Origin: Xestospongia muta
Lineage: Eukaryota; Porifera; Demospongiae; Haplosclerida; Petrosiidae
Direction of reading: 5' to 3'
Length of the DNA stretch: 64,000 nt
NCBI GenBank assembly: GCA_963693285.1
Contig: OY848920.1
Location: forward strand, 2,555,135-2,619,134
Made by a program: the position numbers and the translations under genes. This document shows positions 24,534 to 38,600 of the stretch, one piece after another. Below the pieces are notes generated by a model, which did no database searches, was not told the DNA's origin, and saw nothing but the letters and a program-made list of their open reading frames with translations. Position 1 is the stretch's first letter. The number at the start of each line of letters is the position of its first letter.

Positions 24534-25059
24534 TTCATGTAATATTTAGAATTAATATATGGACATAGATGCAGTGCTTTTAATTGTAGCACTAACATAT
24601 GCAACATATCAATATATGCATATTTACAGGAGGAAAATATTTTATAAATCTATTAACCTATTCAACTTCTAATATATTTGTCTATTTGTCTCTTGTTAAT
24701 CCAAATCGTTTTGTACTCAGTTAGTACAATGCTATATATTACACAATGTGTATACATATGTATATAAAGTAGACATGGGTCCGTGAATAACAGTTTGTAT
24801 AACCACTATGTAAACATAACAGTTCTGTCCCATATTCTACGCATTCCAATGAGGTAGTTAACTTCTAGACCTTTCTCAGCCTGTAAGATTATCAAGAGGA
24901 AGAGTAGATAGCTTACTAGACTAATAGAGTTGTTGATTTTGTTTTACAATGTCTGCTATATAACATTTTAATAAACTAATATCTCTTTATATGAAAATCT
25001 TAAGTCCTTCCAAGGACCACATCCTAGTTGTAATGACATATACAAGTGCTAACATATTA
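24534..25059. other. Spacer with array 3'-flank homology
   Basis: 24770–25060 matches 2810–3080 and 34310–34480. No gene seen. Confidence 0.55.
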
Positions 25060-27130
25060 TTAAAACTTATCAAGTTCAAACTAATATAATATTAGTAAGT
25101 TTGTCTTCAATGTTCATTGTGTAATGCTGGTTATATTTGTAATTGTTCTATTTTTTTCTTTTTTGTAGATACTAGAGCAATGAAGTAAAATGATCTGTCA
25201 TACTCAATACTGTATTGCTGTTTAATGTGCCTTGTGCAATATATAGTAGTGATACTTTTGTGATAGTCCTTTTTTCACAATAACAAAAGTCATATGTAAA
25301 TATAAACTTATCTAAGGTACACATCACGTAAATCATAATTACCTTTACAAGTACAATGTATTATTGAAGCATATATGCATATGTACTGCTTTGATTGTCT
25401 TAAAAACAGTCAATATTTGATGTATATATATCACCTAATATTTATAGTATGACGATATGAAGGTACATATAGTGCTTATAATTGTAGTACAGACTTCTAA
25501 TGTATATATCTATTTGTCTCTTATTAGTCCAAATTTGTTAGTGCTAAGTTAGTACATTGATATATATTACAATATTTATATATTGTACGAAGCTCCAAGT
25601 ACAGACCCTACTCATTAACATTAAAGTGGATATGTCAGAGTCAACCACTCTGATGCCATAGTGATAATTACTGATTATACTAATTTTAATTTAGTATTAA
25701 CAATAACATTTAAACTATCAACAATCAGGGACTATTTCCTACATAGTATGGTATCATAGAAGTCAAACTAATTAGTTATATATTTGTGTGAAATTGATAG
25801 GTTTAATGTTATAATAAGACTTGTATATATCTTATATGATCTAATAGAGTAAGCATAGTCTGTATGTTTCTAATAATTGGAAGGAATTTAACTGTTTATA
25901 TACACTAATGTATTTGTAGTTTTAATTTTATTGGGTTCTAATGTCCAAGTTATGTAATGTCTTGTCTATATTTGGCTTCTTTCATACATTATACATACAT
26001 ATATTGTTAAGTTTGACCTTTCACTATGCTAATTGGTGGCCTTTTATAGTGACTAAGCAGAATAAACACCACTTTATCAAACAACTTCTCATTTGACAAT
26101 TATAATTATTACTTTATTCTGTAAATATCTTTATGAGAAATGTACCATGTGTGCTTCAATAGTGCATTGTACATACGTAAGTATTTAATATATTTGATCT
26201 GCTTTAAATTTTATAGTGTACCTTAGACGGGTTGATACATAATATGATAAAGAATTTTGAGTGAAAAAAGAAGATTTGTAAAATATACCTAACATTACAC
26301 AAGGTACATTGAAGAACGACAGACTAATAGTTTGATAGGGATAGTTTGATATTATAGTTCATATCATAGTACTGTTCCTACTCATTAATGTCATAGTAAA
26401 TGTATCATAGTCAACAACTCAGATGTCACCATTACTTATGCTACTTTTAATTTAGTATTATAAATACTGTTTACGTTATCAACAAACAAGGATTACTTCT
26501 TACATAATATTATATCATAGTTGATAAAAGTCAGACTAATTAACATCATATTTGTGTGAAATTGATGGTTTTAATGTTATAATAACACTTTTATATACCT
26601 TATAGGAAATAGTGTATTAAATATATTCTGTATATGTCTTTGATAATTGGAAGGGAGTCAACTGTTTATATATACTAATATATTTGAAGTTTTAAGTTTA
26701 TTGGGTTATAATGTACAAGTCATGTCATATCTTCTTAAATTATACAAGGGTTAATTTAGAAATAAATATATTATCACCATTAACAAATATGGACTCTATT
26801 TGTGTGAGATTGATAGGTTTTAATGTTATGCTAATACTTGTATATGTCTTGTATATGAGCTAATAGAGTAAACATAGTCATATGTCTCTAATAATTAGAA
26901 GAGAGTCAATAGTTTATACTAATATATATATAATTATATATCTGTATGACTGTTAATATACATATGTGCTTCAATAATGCATTGTACTTCCTTATGTAAT
27001 TTATTTGATCTGTTTGAAGTATTGTAGTGTACCTTTGATATATATGTGTGATATTGAATTTTGAGGGAAAAAAAACACCTGCAAATTTAAATAATATTAC
27101 ACTTGATGCAAAAAAAATGTAATGCAATAT
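25060..27130. repeat. Segmental duplication, partner of 11090–13280
   Basis: See the entry at 11090 for shared landmarks. Differs by many substitutions and small indels, so the duplication is older than that of copies 5 to 7. No gene seen. Confidence 0.65.
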
Positions 27131-27144
27131 TAAGTATTAATAAT

Positions 27145-27480
27145 TGCTTTGTTTCATTGATATAGCAGTTACAAATGATATTAATGTAGGTTTTACCAGT
27201 ACTATATTCTCGGCTATAGAAACAAATATCATGTTCTGCTTGATACTCATTATTAGCCCAGACCAGAATACCATAGTTACATTTTACTTATTTCTAATTA
27301 CAAGAAAACTCAGTAATATCAAACTCCAAATATTGTCCACCTGGATCATTTGTATGAAGTTTCACATAGTTTTGTACATGACTTGCAGCATCACTTCTAC
27401 TCAGAGCAAAGATGTGATGACTATATAACAAACTTACATAGAACATGCAACTGTTTGCATACATTGTAATATAATATTTG
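27145..27480 (-). pseudogene. DNRLRE-domain relic
   Basis: Minus-strand translation gives 'ALSRSDAASHVQNYVKLHT', 'GGQYLEFDITEFS', then stops, then 'YGILVWANNE' and 'DICFYSREYSTGKTYINI', aligning with the last 100 residues of the intact protein at 10250–10930. In-frame stops after 'EFSCN' show decay. Confidence 0.75.
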
Positions 27481-27515
27481 TAATAATTAAACACGTATGC
27501 TTTGTAAGTAAATAT

Positions 27516-27730
27516 ACATTTGAGAGTTGTTAGTTGGTCTTAATTGCACATGCCATTTTATAATTAATTATGTAATTAAGAAGTATAAGTGTTTTTGTAT
27601 AAGAGAAGTATTAATTACAATTTCAAGATCTCCCATTTACTTGTAAACAAATCAAGCAGGAAAAGATCTATTTATATTACTAATACTATCATAAGACCGC
27701 CTTTAGGAAAGTAAAAAAAGTTCCATCTAA
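27516..27730 (+). pseudogene. DNRLRE-domain relic, opposite strand
   Basis: Homologous to 540–745. Plus strand reads 'LQFQDLPFTCKQIKQEKIY' then a stop where the first relic has 'YYWY'. It abuts the minus-strand relic at 27720, so the two DNRLRE fragments are head to head as at 636–2345. Confidence 0.65.
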
Positions 27731-28070
27731 TTAGTACAAGTAAGAAAATGATGCCTATAGTAATACCAGCAACAGCCCATTACTTAATTCTAAAATAAGA
27801 GAAGAGATATAACAACACTTCCAGTATTACATTGCTTACCACTATGTCTATTATGTAAAGGTACTATATCAGTATTCGTAATCCTACTGAGGAAGTAGAT
27901 AGTCCTACAGTTCTTGAAGGTCTGGTTATCTATAGTTGTTGCAGTGAGTGTAGGCAGCAATGATTGTACTACTGTAGTATAATAATATAAATCCATCTTT
28001 GCCCACTTGATCCATTTACAAGTAGATGGGAGATCCTGAAATTGTAATAGGCTAAGCCAAGACTACTTTT
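27720..28070 (-). pseudogene. DNRLRE/membrane-segment relic
   Basis: Almost identical to 17340–17690 through the linker ('LLPTLTATTIDNQTFKNC') and the DNRLRE stub, with the membrane exon decayed. The pair shows that roughly 1.3 kb upstream of copies 2 and 3 was duplicated together. Confidence 0.65.
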
Positions 28071-28344
28071 GGCAACCAAACTTTAATTCAATTTTTTTGA
28101 TCTATGTAAACATCATCATTTAATTGCTGATCATTAATGATATGCAAGCATCCTTGATAGTCTGACATGTGTTCTCAATATCATAGCAGAACACATCACT
28201 CTAAACGTTCTACACAATATCTATATATAGTACTTCACTAGCTGTGGGTCATTAAGCTGTTGAATGTCTCCAAAAGTCTTCTACTAACTCTGTAAGACCA
28301 GGAAATGAAGATTCAACATTTCCTTCATGAACTTGTTTATATTA

Positions 28345-28608
28345 TTAATAATCAACAATTAGAATGATGTTTGCATATATCAAAATAATGATAATGGACA
28401 CTTGTTAAACTATCAATAATGTTTGCATTGTTATAGTTTGTAAGAATAAGATATATGTTTCCAAACATCATCATTCTAATTGTTTATCATTAATAATATA
28501 CAATCATTCTTGATAGTATGACTAGTGTCCATTATTCTATATAATTATTATTATTTTCATCTATACAAATGTCATCATTCCAATTGCTGATTGTTAATAG
28601 TGGAAAGT
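28345..28608. repeat. Foldback element family C (copy 3 spacer)
   Basis: Same arms as 17975–18225, with 'caacaattagaatgatgttt' at the left and 'catcattccaattgctgatt' at the right. Confidence 0.7.
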
Positions 28609-29070
28609 TTTTAGAATATTCAGAAAGCAATGTGGACAATGTCAATCCATTAATATCTTCTGGACATGTTAATGCAAAGAGTAGCAGAATTTCAATCTCC
28701 TGAGAGACACACAATATAACTAAATATTTTTTATGCGTGACGTCTAATCTTTTCATTTTAATCAACTTATAAGGAAATATAACGTAATAATGTCGTTACT
28801 GTAAAGAAGTTAAGAATATTCATAATTTCTGGTTGACTATATATTGACGTGATATCTTCATTCTCGTTGTCGTCAAGTTATGAAGTGCCGATAGTAGATA
28901 TTACATAATCTGTTGACAATAGTCTACATTCTTGTAGTTAGTGAGCTAGTCATGTTTACTGCTGTGTGGCTCTGTGTCATGTCTCTTATTTATCTCTCAA
29001 CTAAAGCTGGAGATGTAAAAATGTAAGTTGTATACTAGTGTTGATATAGTACTGATAACTCTCTCCGGTC

Positions 29071-29075
29071 GCGTC

Positions 29076-29140
<65 letters not shown>
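29071..29140. repeat. (CT)n tract in intron 1 of copy 3
   Basis: Short CT/CTGT tract before the exon 2 acceptor; far shorter than in copy 2 although the flanks are nearly identical. Confidence 0.95.
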
Positions 29141-31699
29141 AGTGACTTAGAATTCTCACTAGTTCTCAAGTATACATCTATTAATACTTTTATTTGTTCA
29201 TCATTGAATGTACAAAATGAAGGTGTTCTTGTTAAAGCATTAATAGACAATACTACAGTTATTCCACTTCATTTCTATTATGTAAATGGAAGATCATCAA
29301 AACTTAATGGTATTCCCACGGTGACCTCCATTAACTCATCATTCCTTAATTTAACATATAATGATACTGCATATAATACTACTACATATGCTACATATAC
29401 TACATATACTGTCCCATTTACTGCCTCATCAGCTGTTGGACCATATTTTTATAACATTACCATTAACAATGATCTACTGTTAAATCAAACAGTACGTTTT
29501 GCATGGAATCAGACATACAAAGCAACATACACTAATTGTGATGTGTGGGCGTTAGACAACATTAGTATATCTCTACAACACAATGGATGTTATCGACAAA
29601 TATATCAACAAAATTTTAACAATGGCAAAATTTCTGGTTGGGATCTTATTAACTCAACCATTTCATTTAATTTTAACCAATGTGATAGTTCAAGTGGTTG
29701 TCTTTATTTTACTGGTGGTCCTAACTATAGAACAGTAGCAAGTCGTCAAGCAACATCCCCAATGTTAGATCTTCAAGTTATTACACCTGTTACTCTACCA
29801 TCTTCACCTACTACTTAGAAAGAGAATATATGTAATAATGATGACAATATAATGTAAGTAATGTCTTTATATATCAATAAATACAATATATTTTTATCTT
29901 CTCAGAATTATAAGTTTCTTACTTCAATTAACTCAATTCATTGGACCTGGTCCATGTACTGATACCTCACCTAATGCTATCCGTCTCTCTCTACTTACTG
30001 AAGATACTTTATCACCTTTGGCATATTTTGTACCAGTGGGTAACAAATATTGGCCTTGTTTTAACGGGAATAGTTTGTATAATGTTCCAATATACTCTCC
30101 TAGTAGTACTGAGAATACATTAATTACAACATGTCTTAATAATAGTATCAGTGAATTCTCATTGAGTTGGATACAAGAGAACTATACTATTAATAAAGAT
30201 ATCTGGAGTCTTAGTCAAGTCAATATAACATTGGAACAATATGAGTTATGTTATAAAAATGAGTGAGTAGTAACTCTTTATATTGTAATTATAATTATAT
30301 CTTTTTAGATCTTGGAGTCTTCATAATGGTAATATATCACAATCATTATGTAGTAATAACTGTACTTTTAAGTTTGATATTGGAAATGGATTATCACCAC
30401 GTAGTGCTAATCTATCTCTCTCCTATCACTGTGATGTATCATCAACTACTGTAGCAGCTTCTTGTATTGAACCCTCAGTAACTAGTATAACCAGTATAAC
30501 CGGTATGACCAGTATGACTACCACTGATGTTATATCTACACCACCTCCAAGCCCTATAAATTGTTCTACTGATGGTATATGGCCAGAGACACTACCAGGT
30601 TATAATGTCACTGGTTTTTACTGTTATAAAGGAACTGTTAATGGTAAATGATAACTTCTCTTCTCCTTACATTATAATCCTCTCTAACAGGTACCAGACT
30701 GTGTAAACAAGATGGAAACTGGGATGATAATATTTATTGTTTTACTAGTAAACAATTTAATACTGTATTATCAAAGGTATATAGCACTAATATAATTTCT
30801 AATATCATCTCTCACTTTATTACATACACAGATCAATAGTTCTTCTCTAATGGCTTTGGAAATATTAAGTGAAAATAATGAAGATATAACAGTTGATCAA
30901 ACCATTTTCTTACTGTCTACTATCGTTAATAACCGGTTAAACCAGTCATCAGAACCTGTTTCAATTAATTTCACTATGGTATGCATAATATAATATAATT
31001 AATTACAATTTATGATATAGTTACAGTACTTTAATAATGTTATTGTTAGTGTACTAAGAAAAAAGACCAGTCCTAATAATCAGGTTAATTTATAATTGAT
31101 TGCTGGATAATTACATTAGTAATTACAGGATAAGAGGCAATCTATTGCTAGTCAACTCCTCTTAACGTTAGATATATTTGCACTGTATCTTTATAATACT
31201 ACAGGACTACAGATGATAGGAGATTCTATTGGTAGGTATATATATATGATATATGCGTATGTATTAGTTGTTTACTCTGTCTCTCTTATATATGTAGCAT
31301 TTACTGTTAAAGAGATTACAACTATAACTGGTCCAATTCAAGCAATATCTATTAATAATAATTCTATTATATTACCTCCTAATATATTTGATAATCTACC
31401 AGTTAAAATAGCCTCATTTTACTTCCAAAATTTATCAAGATTCTTACCTCCTAATCATCCTAATCAATCTATCATATCTCCAGTTCTCTCCTCTACTAAT
31501 TGTACAGATTGTTCTATAACAGATCTGACTACACCAGTTAACATCATCTTTAACCTGTCTAGTCAACAGGTATAACAAGACATCCTTTGTTGTCATAGCA
31601 ACAATATCTCTTCTCTCTCTACACAGATATCAAATACTGATAATTTATCTTGTGTATATTGGAAATTTAAATTGTACATAGAACTTTAAGTAATATGTA

Positions 31700-31944
31700 A
31701 TCTGAATTGCAATGAGGCACCATATCAGGCAAAACATTTGTGATGTGATTTATGAAAAAAGGACCACTGTTAAAACATATCAAAAACAATTTGTATATAT
31801 ACAGCTGCTATATATATATAACTATACATGTAAACTACATATATATGTACAAAACCATTTTCTGAGGTGTTTTAACAGTGATTCTTTTTTCATAAATCAT
31901 GTCACAATATTTTGACAGAAGTGGTCCCTTATTGCAAATCAGGT
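31700..31944. repeat. Foldback element A in intron 10 of copy 3
   Basis: 'atctgaattgcaat' to 'ttgcaaatcaggt', flanked on both sides by TA (31698–31699 and 31945–31946), the target-site duplication of Tc1/mariner-type elements. Inverted arms of about 100 nt; no coding capacity. Confidence 0.85.
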
Positions 31945-33719
31945 TACATTTATTGAATGTATTATATCTCCTATTAGATCTGATATAAGATTACCAAGTG
32001 GTGAGTGGAACACTAATGGGTGTGGTCTTATTAGTCAAGAGGGCTCAAGAGTAACATGTCAATGTGATCATCTAACACACTTTGTTATTCTACTTAGTCC
32101 AGGAGTACTAGTATGTCAGCCTGTCTATCTGTATATATAACTGTACATTATATAGGTTAGTGACAAAGATCATAAGATCCTTCAAATGATAGGTGTTGTG
32201 TTAATACCAATCTCTTTGATATGTATGTTACTGACAATATTGACCTATCTTTGTATGAGGTATGACTTATATATACATATGCATATATCACTGATTATAT
32301 ATGTGTCCATAGATCACTGTGGAATATGGGAAACTATATTCATGTTATGCTTTGTAGTAATTTATTGATAGCACAACTCTTGTTTGTAGTGGGTATTGAA
32401 CAAACCAAGTATTGGGTATGTGGTCATGTAACATTAATGTGATTATTATTGTTGTGTATTATTTATAGTTTGTATGTTCAGCAATAGCTGTAGTACTGCA
32501 GTACATGTTTCTAGTGACATTTATGTGGATGTTAATGGAGGGTGTGGTCTTATACATTGCTTTGGTTAGAGTCTTTGTCACGCACCCTAAGCAATACATA
32601 ATGAGTTTTACACTACTGAGTTATGGTCTGTTAATTATATTCATTGATGTATTAATTGTTAATATAATTATTAGGTATTCCTGGAATATATATGTTGATT
32701 ATAATACCTATTTGTATCTTGTTGGTACTGATGAAAACCACACCCACTACTTGTTATATGATCATGAAAAGCTGGTTGCATCAGTAATAAAGTTGTAATA
32801 AGTTAATGATATTTTTATTAATTTTATAGATGTTGGCTAAATTATGAGAGTGGATTTATATGGACATTTATTGTACCAGTTATCCTAATACTTCTAGTAA
32901 TTTCAATGGGTAGATGGATAGATGATAACATAATGACACTTTTCAGGTCAATATTGCATTCCTCATTATGGCTATTGTGATGATAAGAAGACATCAAAAA
33001 CATCAACTACATCAAGATCAAACTGCTAATGTCAAGTATGATGTACTTATTTTTTTATTTATCATTTTCCCCACAGACAATTAATAAAAGCTTCTATATC
33101 ACTTACTATAGTGATGGGTATTGGATGGCTAGCTAATGTTCTTTTTTTCACAGACAAATTACTCTTTATTGCATATATAATGACAGTCTTTATTGCTTGT
33201 CAAGGTATTATTATCTTCATACTTTATGTTCCTCTCTCTAAACCTGTAAGTCTGATTATCATTACTAGTGGATATAAATGTCATACATACAAACATCCAC
33301 ACACACGCACACACAGGTTAGAGAAGCATACTCAAAGTGGTGGTATAATAAAAAGAGAAAATCTAAATTTTTCAACAAAACATATTTCACTAAATCAACC
33401 TCTTTGCAGACATCAGTGAGTTACAATAATTTCATTATCGTCACGTTTTATTATCTTACAGAATAATGTTAAAAAGTCTGAAAGATCATTTTCTGCTGTT
33501 AATAACTCTGGACATTATATTCTAGGGACATCTGATGGTATGTTTATATAATATGTACAGCAAATATTGATTTATTGTTCAATGTTAGAGAGTACATCAG
33601 ATACTTTGAAGAAATTAGAGAATACTGAACAAAGTAATGAAACTGAACTGGTTATGTAAATATTGTATCCCAATGAAGGAGCTGAGATTATATGTTTTAA
33701 ATTAATGACAGTCAATAAA

Positions 33720-34047
33720 TCATGACATTCATAGTAATATAATGTTGTAATTCAAAGTATCAAAATGTAATAGTATTGTGGTTTTTGTAGTTACTTGATT
33801 ATGTTATTAATACCATATAAAGAGGAGGTGTGTCCTGTTTTGTTATAAAACATCATAATAATGTTTTACAGGAAGTTGTCATTAGTTTTAATTAAGAGGA
33901 GGAGCAACATGATTCTTTTAACACTAGTTTTATCAGCTTTGCTTATATATACTCCTTTTTAGTGAAGACGTTTAAAATTCAAAATGGATTATTGCAATTG
34001 TTAACTGTGGTTACTTCATATCCCTCACATAAATGGATAGATGTGTA
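33720..34047. other. 3' spacer of copy 3
   Basis: Conserved spacer recurring after copies 4 to 7, with 'aaagaggaggtgtgtcctgt'. No gene seen. Confidence 0.6.
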
Positions 34048-34301
34048 CACTGTAAAAATGGATTTGTTGATTTAACCAGTATACTGTTATGCAGTTCACA
34101 TGTAGCAAACTCAGTATGATGTAAGAACATAACACTGCTTTGATTACTAATGTACTAATTGTACCAGTAATCACATAAACAGTAGTACATTAGTAATCAA
34201 AACAGTGTTATGTTCACTTTACATCATGATCATATGGAGTTTGCTACATGCAACTTGTATAATAATATATTGGTTAAATAAACAAATCAATTTTTACAGT
34301 G
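34048..34301. repeat. Foldback element B
   Basis: Starts CACTGTAAAAATGG and ends AATTTTTACAGTG, flanked by TA on both sides (34046–34047, 34302–34303). Inner arms also pair ('gtagcaaactcagtatgatg' with its complement; 'attactaatgta' with 'tacattagtaat'). Non-autonomous and about 254 nt. Confidence 0.88.
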
Positions 34302-34732
34302 TATATATAAAAAGTACTCATGGGCCAAGAATAACAGTTTATATAATCACTATGTAAACATTGTGGTTATACCATATTCTACATATTCAATATTTAACAT
34401 TAATACTTTTTAATAAACTAATGTCTCTTTATCTGAAAATCTCAAGTCTTTCCAAGGACCACATCCTAGCTGTAATCCACCAATGTGCTGTCATTGATTT
34501 AACATTGACTCCTCTGTGTTCATGAAGTGTGGTACTAACCTGAGCCTTATTATAAAGCCCTAAATAGTTTTGTTAACATATATATCATTGATTTGTATTA
34601 ACCAGTTGATAATTCAACAGTTCATTTACTAACAATTATTCAACTGCTGTATTTCTCCAGCAGTCTTCCATTAATTCTGTAAGACCAGGATATGAAGACT
34701 TAACATTTCCTTCATGAACTTGTTTATATCAT
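34302..34732. other. Spacer between foldbacks B and C
   Basis: Includes the array-wide 'tccaaggaccacatcctagc' landmark. No gene seen. Confidence 0.55.
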
Positions 34733-34995
34733 TAATGATATACAATTAGAATAATGTCGTTTGTAAAGATCAAAATAATAATAATAACACAGAAATAATT
34801 GATACCTGTCAGACTATCAAGAATGTTTGTATTATAATAGTCAGCAAGAATGAATTCTATATCCAAATATCATCATGCTGATTGCTAATCAACAATGATA
34901 TACAAACATTCTTGATAGTCTGTAGATGTCCATTATTTCTGTATAATTATTATTATTTGATCTATGCAAACCTCATCATTTTAATTGCTGATCAT
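34733..34995. repeat. Foldback element family C (copy 4 spacer)
   Basis: Left arm 'caattagaataatgtcgttt', right arm 'cctcatcattttaattgctg'; central 'caagaatgtttgtattataa' pairs with 'acaaacattcttgatag'. Confidence 0.75.
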
Positions 34996-35347
34996 ATATG
35001 GTGGAAAGTGTCTAAAAGATTCTAAAATAATGATGACAATGTCAATCAATTAATATCTTCTGGACATGTTAAAGCAAAGAATATTCGAATTTCAAGATCT
35101 CTTGAGAGATACACAATATAACTAAATATTTATTATATGTAACGTCAAATTTTTCATTTTAATATACTTATGAGGAAATATATGTAATAATGTCGTTATT
35201 ACAAGGAAGTTATGAGTTTAATAATTAGTTGTTGATTATATATGACGTGATCCTCATTTTCATTTTCGTAAAGTTATTGAGTGGGGATAGGAGATATTAT
35301 TTTGTCAGTTGACAATAGTCTACATTCTTGAGGTTAGTGTGCCAGTC

Positions 35348-35562
35348 ATGTTTACTGCTGTGTGGCTCTGTGTCATGTCTCTTATTTATCTCTCAACTAA
35401 AGCTGGAGATGTACAAATGTAAGTTATATACAGGCGCTGATAACTCTCTCTGTCTCTCTCTATCTCTCTGTCTCTCTCTGTCTCTCTCTCTCTCTCTGTC
35501 TCTCTCTGTCTCTCTGTCTCTCTCTGTCTCTCTCTCTCTCTGTCTCTCTCTGTCTCTCTGTC

Positions 35563-35601
<39 letters not shown>

Positions 35602-35620
35602 GTCTCTCTCTCACACTCTC

Positions 35621-35651
<31 letters not shown>

Positions 35652-38600
35652 CAATCTCTCTTCCTCTAGCAACTTACAATTCTCACTAGTTCTTCAGTAT
35701 ACAGAACTACCTAGTAATGACAATTGTTCTCGATTGAATGTACCAAATGAAGGTGTTCTCATTAAAGCATTAATAGACAATACTACAGTTGTTCCACTTC
35801 ATTTATATTATGTAAATGGAACAGAATATAATATTCCTAATAACAGGAAAAATATTCCCACAGTGACCTTCATTAACTCATCATTCCTTAATTTAACATA
35901 TAATGATACTGCATATAATACTACTACATATGCTACATATACTACATATACTGTCCCATTTACTGCCTCATCAGCTGTTGGACCATATCTTTATAACATT
36001 ACCATTAACAATGATCTACTGTTAAGTCAAACAGTACGTTTTGCATGGAATCAGACATACAGAGCACCTAAAGTTAATTGTGATGTGTGGTCGTTAGACA
36101 ATATCAGTATATCTCTACAACACAATGGATGTTATCGACAAATATATCAACAAGATTTTAATAATGGGGAAATTCCTGATTGGGATCTCGTTAACTCGAA
36201 TATTTCATTTAAGTCTAGTCAATGTGATAGTTCAAGTGGTTGTCTTTATTTTATTAGTGATCCTGACTATAAAGGAGTACCAAGTTCTATAAATAAAACT
36301 ATAGCAAGTCGTCAAGCGACATCCCCAATGTTAGATCTTCAAGTTATTACACCTGTTACTCTACAATCTTCACCTACTACTTATAAAGAGAATATATGTA
36401 ATAATGATGAAAATATAATGTAAGTAATGTCTTCATATATCAATAAATACAATGTATATCTTTCTTCTTAGAATTATAAGTTTCTTACTTCAATTAACTC
36501 AATTCATTGAACCTGGTCCGTGTACTGATACCTCACCTAATGTTATCCTTCTCTCTCTACATACTGAAGACACCTCATCACCTTTGGCATATTTTGTACC
36601 AGTGGGTAACAAATTCTGGTCTAATTTTAATGGTAGTAGCTTATATAATGTTCCAATATACTCTCCTAGTAGTACTGAGAATACATTAATTACAAGATGT
36701 CTACATAATAATATCAGTGAATTCTCATTGAGTTGGATACAAGAGAACTATACTATTAATAAAGATATCTGGAGTCTTAGTCAAGTCAATATAACATTGG
36801 AACAATATGAGTTATGTCATAAAAATGAGTGAGTAGTAACTCTTTATATTGCAATTATAATTATATCTTTTTAGATCTTGGAGTCTTCATAATGGTAATA
36901 TATCACAATCATTATGTAGTAATAACTGTACTTTTAAGTTTGATATTGGAAATGGATTATCACCACGTAGTGCTAATCTTTCTCTCTCCTATCATTGTGA
37001 CATATCATCAACTACTGTAGCAGCTTCTTGTATTGAACCCTCAGTAACTAGTATGACCAGTATAACCAGTATTACTAGCACTGATGTTATATCTACACCA
37101 TCTCCAAGTCCTATAAATTGTTCTACTGATGGTATATGGCCAGAGACATTACCAGGTTATAATGTTACTGGTTTTTACTGTTATAAAGGAACTGTTAATG
37201 GTAAATGATAAATTCTTCTTACATTATAATCCTCTCTAACAGGTACCAGACTATGTAAACAAAATGGAAACTGGGATGATAATATTTATTGTTTTACTAG
37301 TGAACAATTTAATACTGTATTATCAAAGGTATATAGCACTAATATAATTTCTAATATCATCCCTTAGTCTATTACATATAAAGATAAATAGTTCTTCACT
37401 AATGGCTTTGGAAATATTAAGTGAAAATAATGAAGATATAACAGTTGATCAAACCATTTTCTTATTGTCTACTATTGTTAATAACCGGTTAAACCAGTCA
37501 TCAGAACCTGTTTCAATTAATTTCACTATGGTATGCATAATATAATGTAATTAATTACAATTTATGATATAGTTATAGTACTTTAATAATGTTATTGTTA
37601 ATGTACTGAGAAACAAGACCATTCCTAATAATCAGGTTAAATTATAATTGATTGTTTGATAATTGTATTACTAATTACAGGATAAGAGGCGATCTATTGG
37701 TAGTCAACTCCTCTTAACGTTAGATATATTTGCACTATATCTTTATAATACTACAGGACTACAGATGATAGGAGATTCTATTGGTAGGTATATATATATA
37801 TATATAATATATGCATGTATATTAGTTGTTTACTCTGTCTCTTTTGTATATATAGCATTTACTGTAAATGAGATTACAATTATAACTGGTCCAATTCAAG
37901 CAATATCTGTTAATAATAATTCTATTACATTACCTCCTGATATATTTGATAATCTACCAGTTAAAATAGCTTCATTTTACTACCAAAACATATCAAGATG
38001 GTTACCTCCTCATCATCCTAACCAATCTATAATATCTCCAGTTCTCTCTTCTACTAATTGTACAGATTGCTCTATAACAGATCTGACTACACCAGTTAAC
38101 ATAGTGTTTAACCTGTCTAGTCAACAGGTATAACAAGACATCCTCTGTTGTCATAGCAACAATATCTTTTCTTTCTCTACACAGATATCAAATACTGATA
38201 ATTTATCTTGTGTATATTGGAAGTTTAAATTGTACATAGAACTCTTAGTAATATGTAATCTGAATTGCAATGAGGCACCACATCTGGCAAAACATTTGTG
38301 ATATGATTTACGAAAAAGACCACTGTTAAAACATATTGAAAACAGTTTTGTATATGTACAGCTGCTATATATACATAACTATACATGTAAACTACATATA
38401 TATGTACAAAACTGTTTTCTGAGGTGTTTTAACAGTGATCCCTTTTCATAAATCATGTCACAAATATTTTGACAGAAGTGGTCCCTTATTGCAAATCAGG
38501 TTGCATTTATTGAATGTATTATATCTCCTATTAGATCTGATATAAGATTACCAAGTGGCGAGTGGTACACTAATGGGTGTGGTCTTATTAGTCAAGAGGG

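Larger units (their letters stand above)
28952..33659 (+). pseudogene. Adhesion-type GPCR, copy 3 (nonsense codon)
   Basis: Exon plan as copy 1. In exon 2, TAG at 29816–29818 replaces the TAT of other copies and stops translation after the first Reelin-like repeat. In exon 15 one base is lost (about 32708–32712, 'tatttgtatc' for 'tattgggtatc'), and the usual donor there reads GC-AT instead of GC-GT. Use of the next GT, four bases on, exactly restores phase, giving a rewritten extracellular loop 2 with no stop before 'CWLNYESGF'. The last exon uses an acceptor six bases downstream of copy 2's, also in frame. GPS ('HLTHFVILL') and TM regions are otherwise kept. A truncated secreted product of about 260 residues is possible. 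AATAAA is at 33714–33719. Confidence 0.85.

Noticed and set aside
24419..24607. Minus-strand frame rich in 'SIYLS' repeats
   Set aside because: Produced by the GATG/GATA tetranucleotide array.
27422..27996. Short minus-strand frame at 27790–27996, and 17422–17628, as a novel conserved small protein
   Set aside because: Near-identity of the two is explained by segmental duplication; they correspond to the linker and intron of the DNRLRE–membrane relic with stops.
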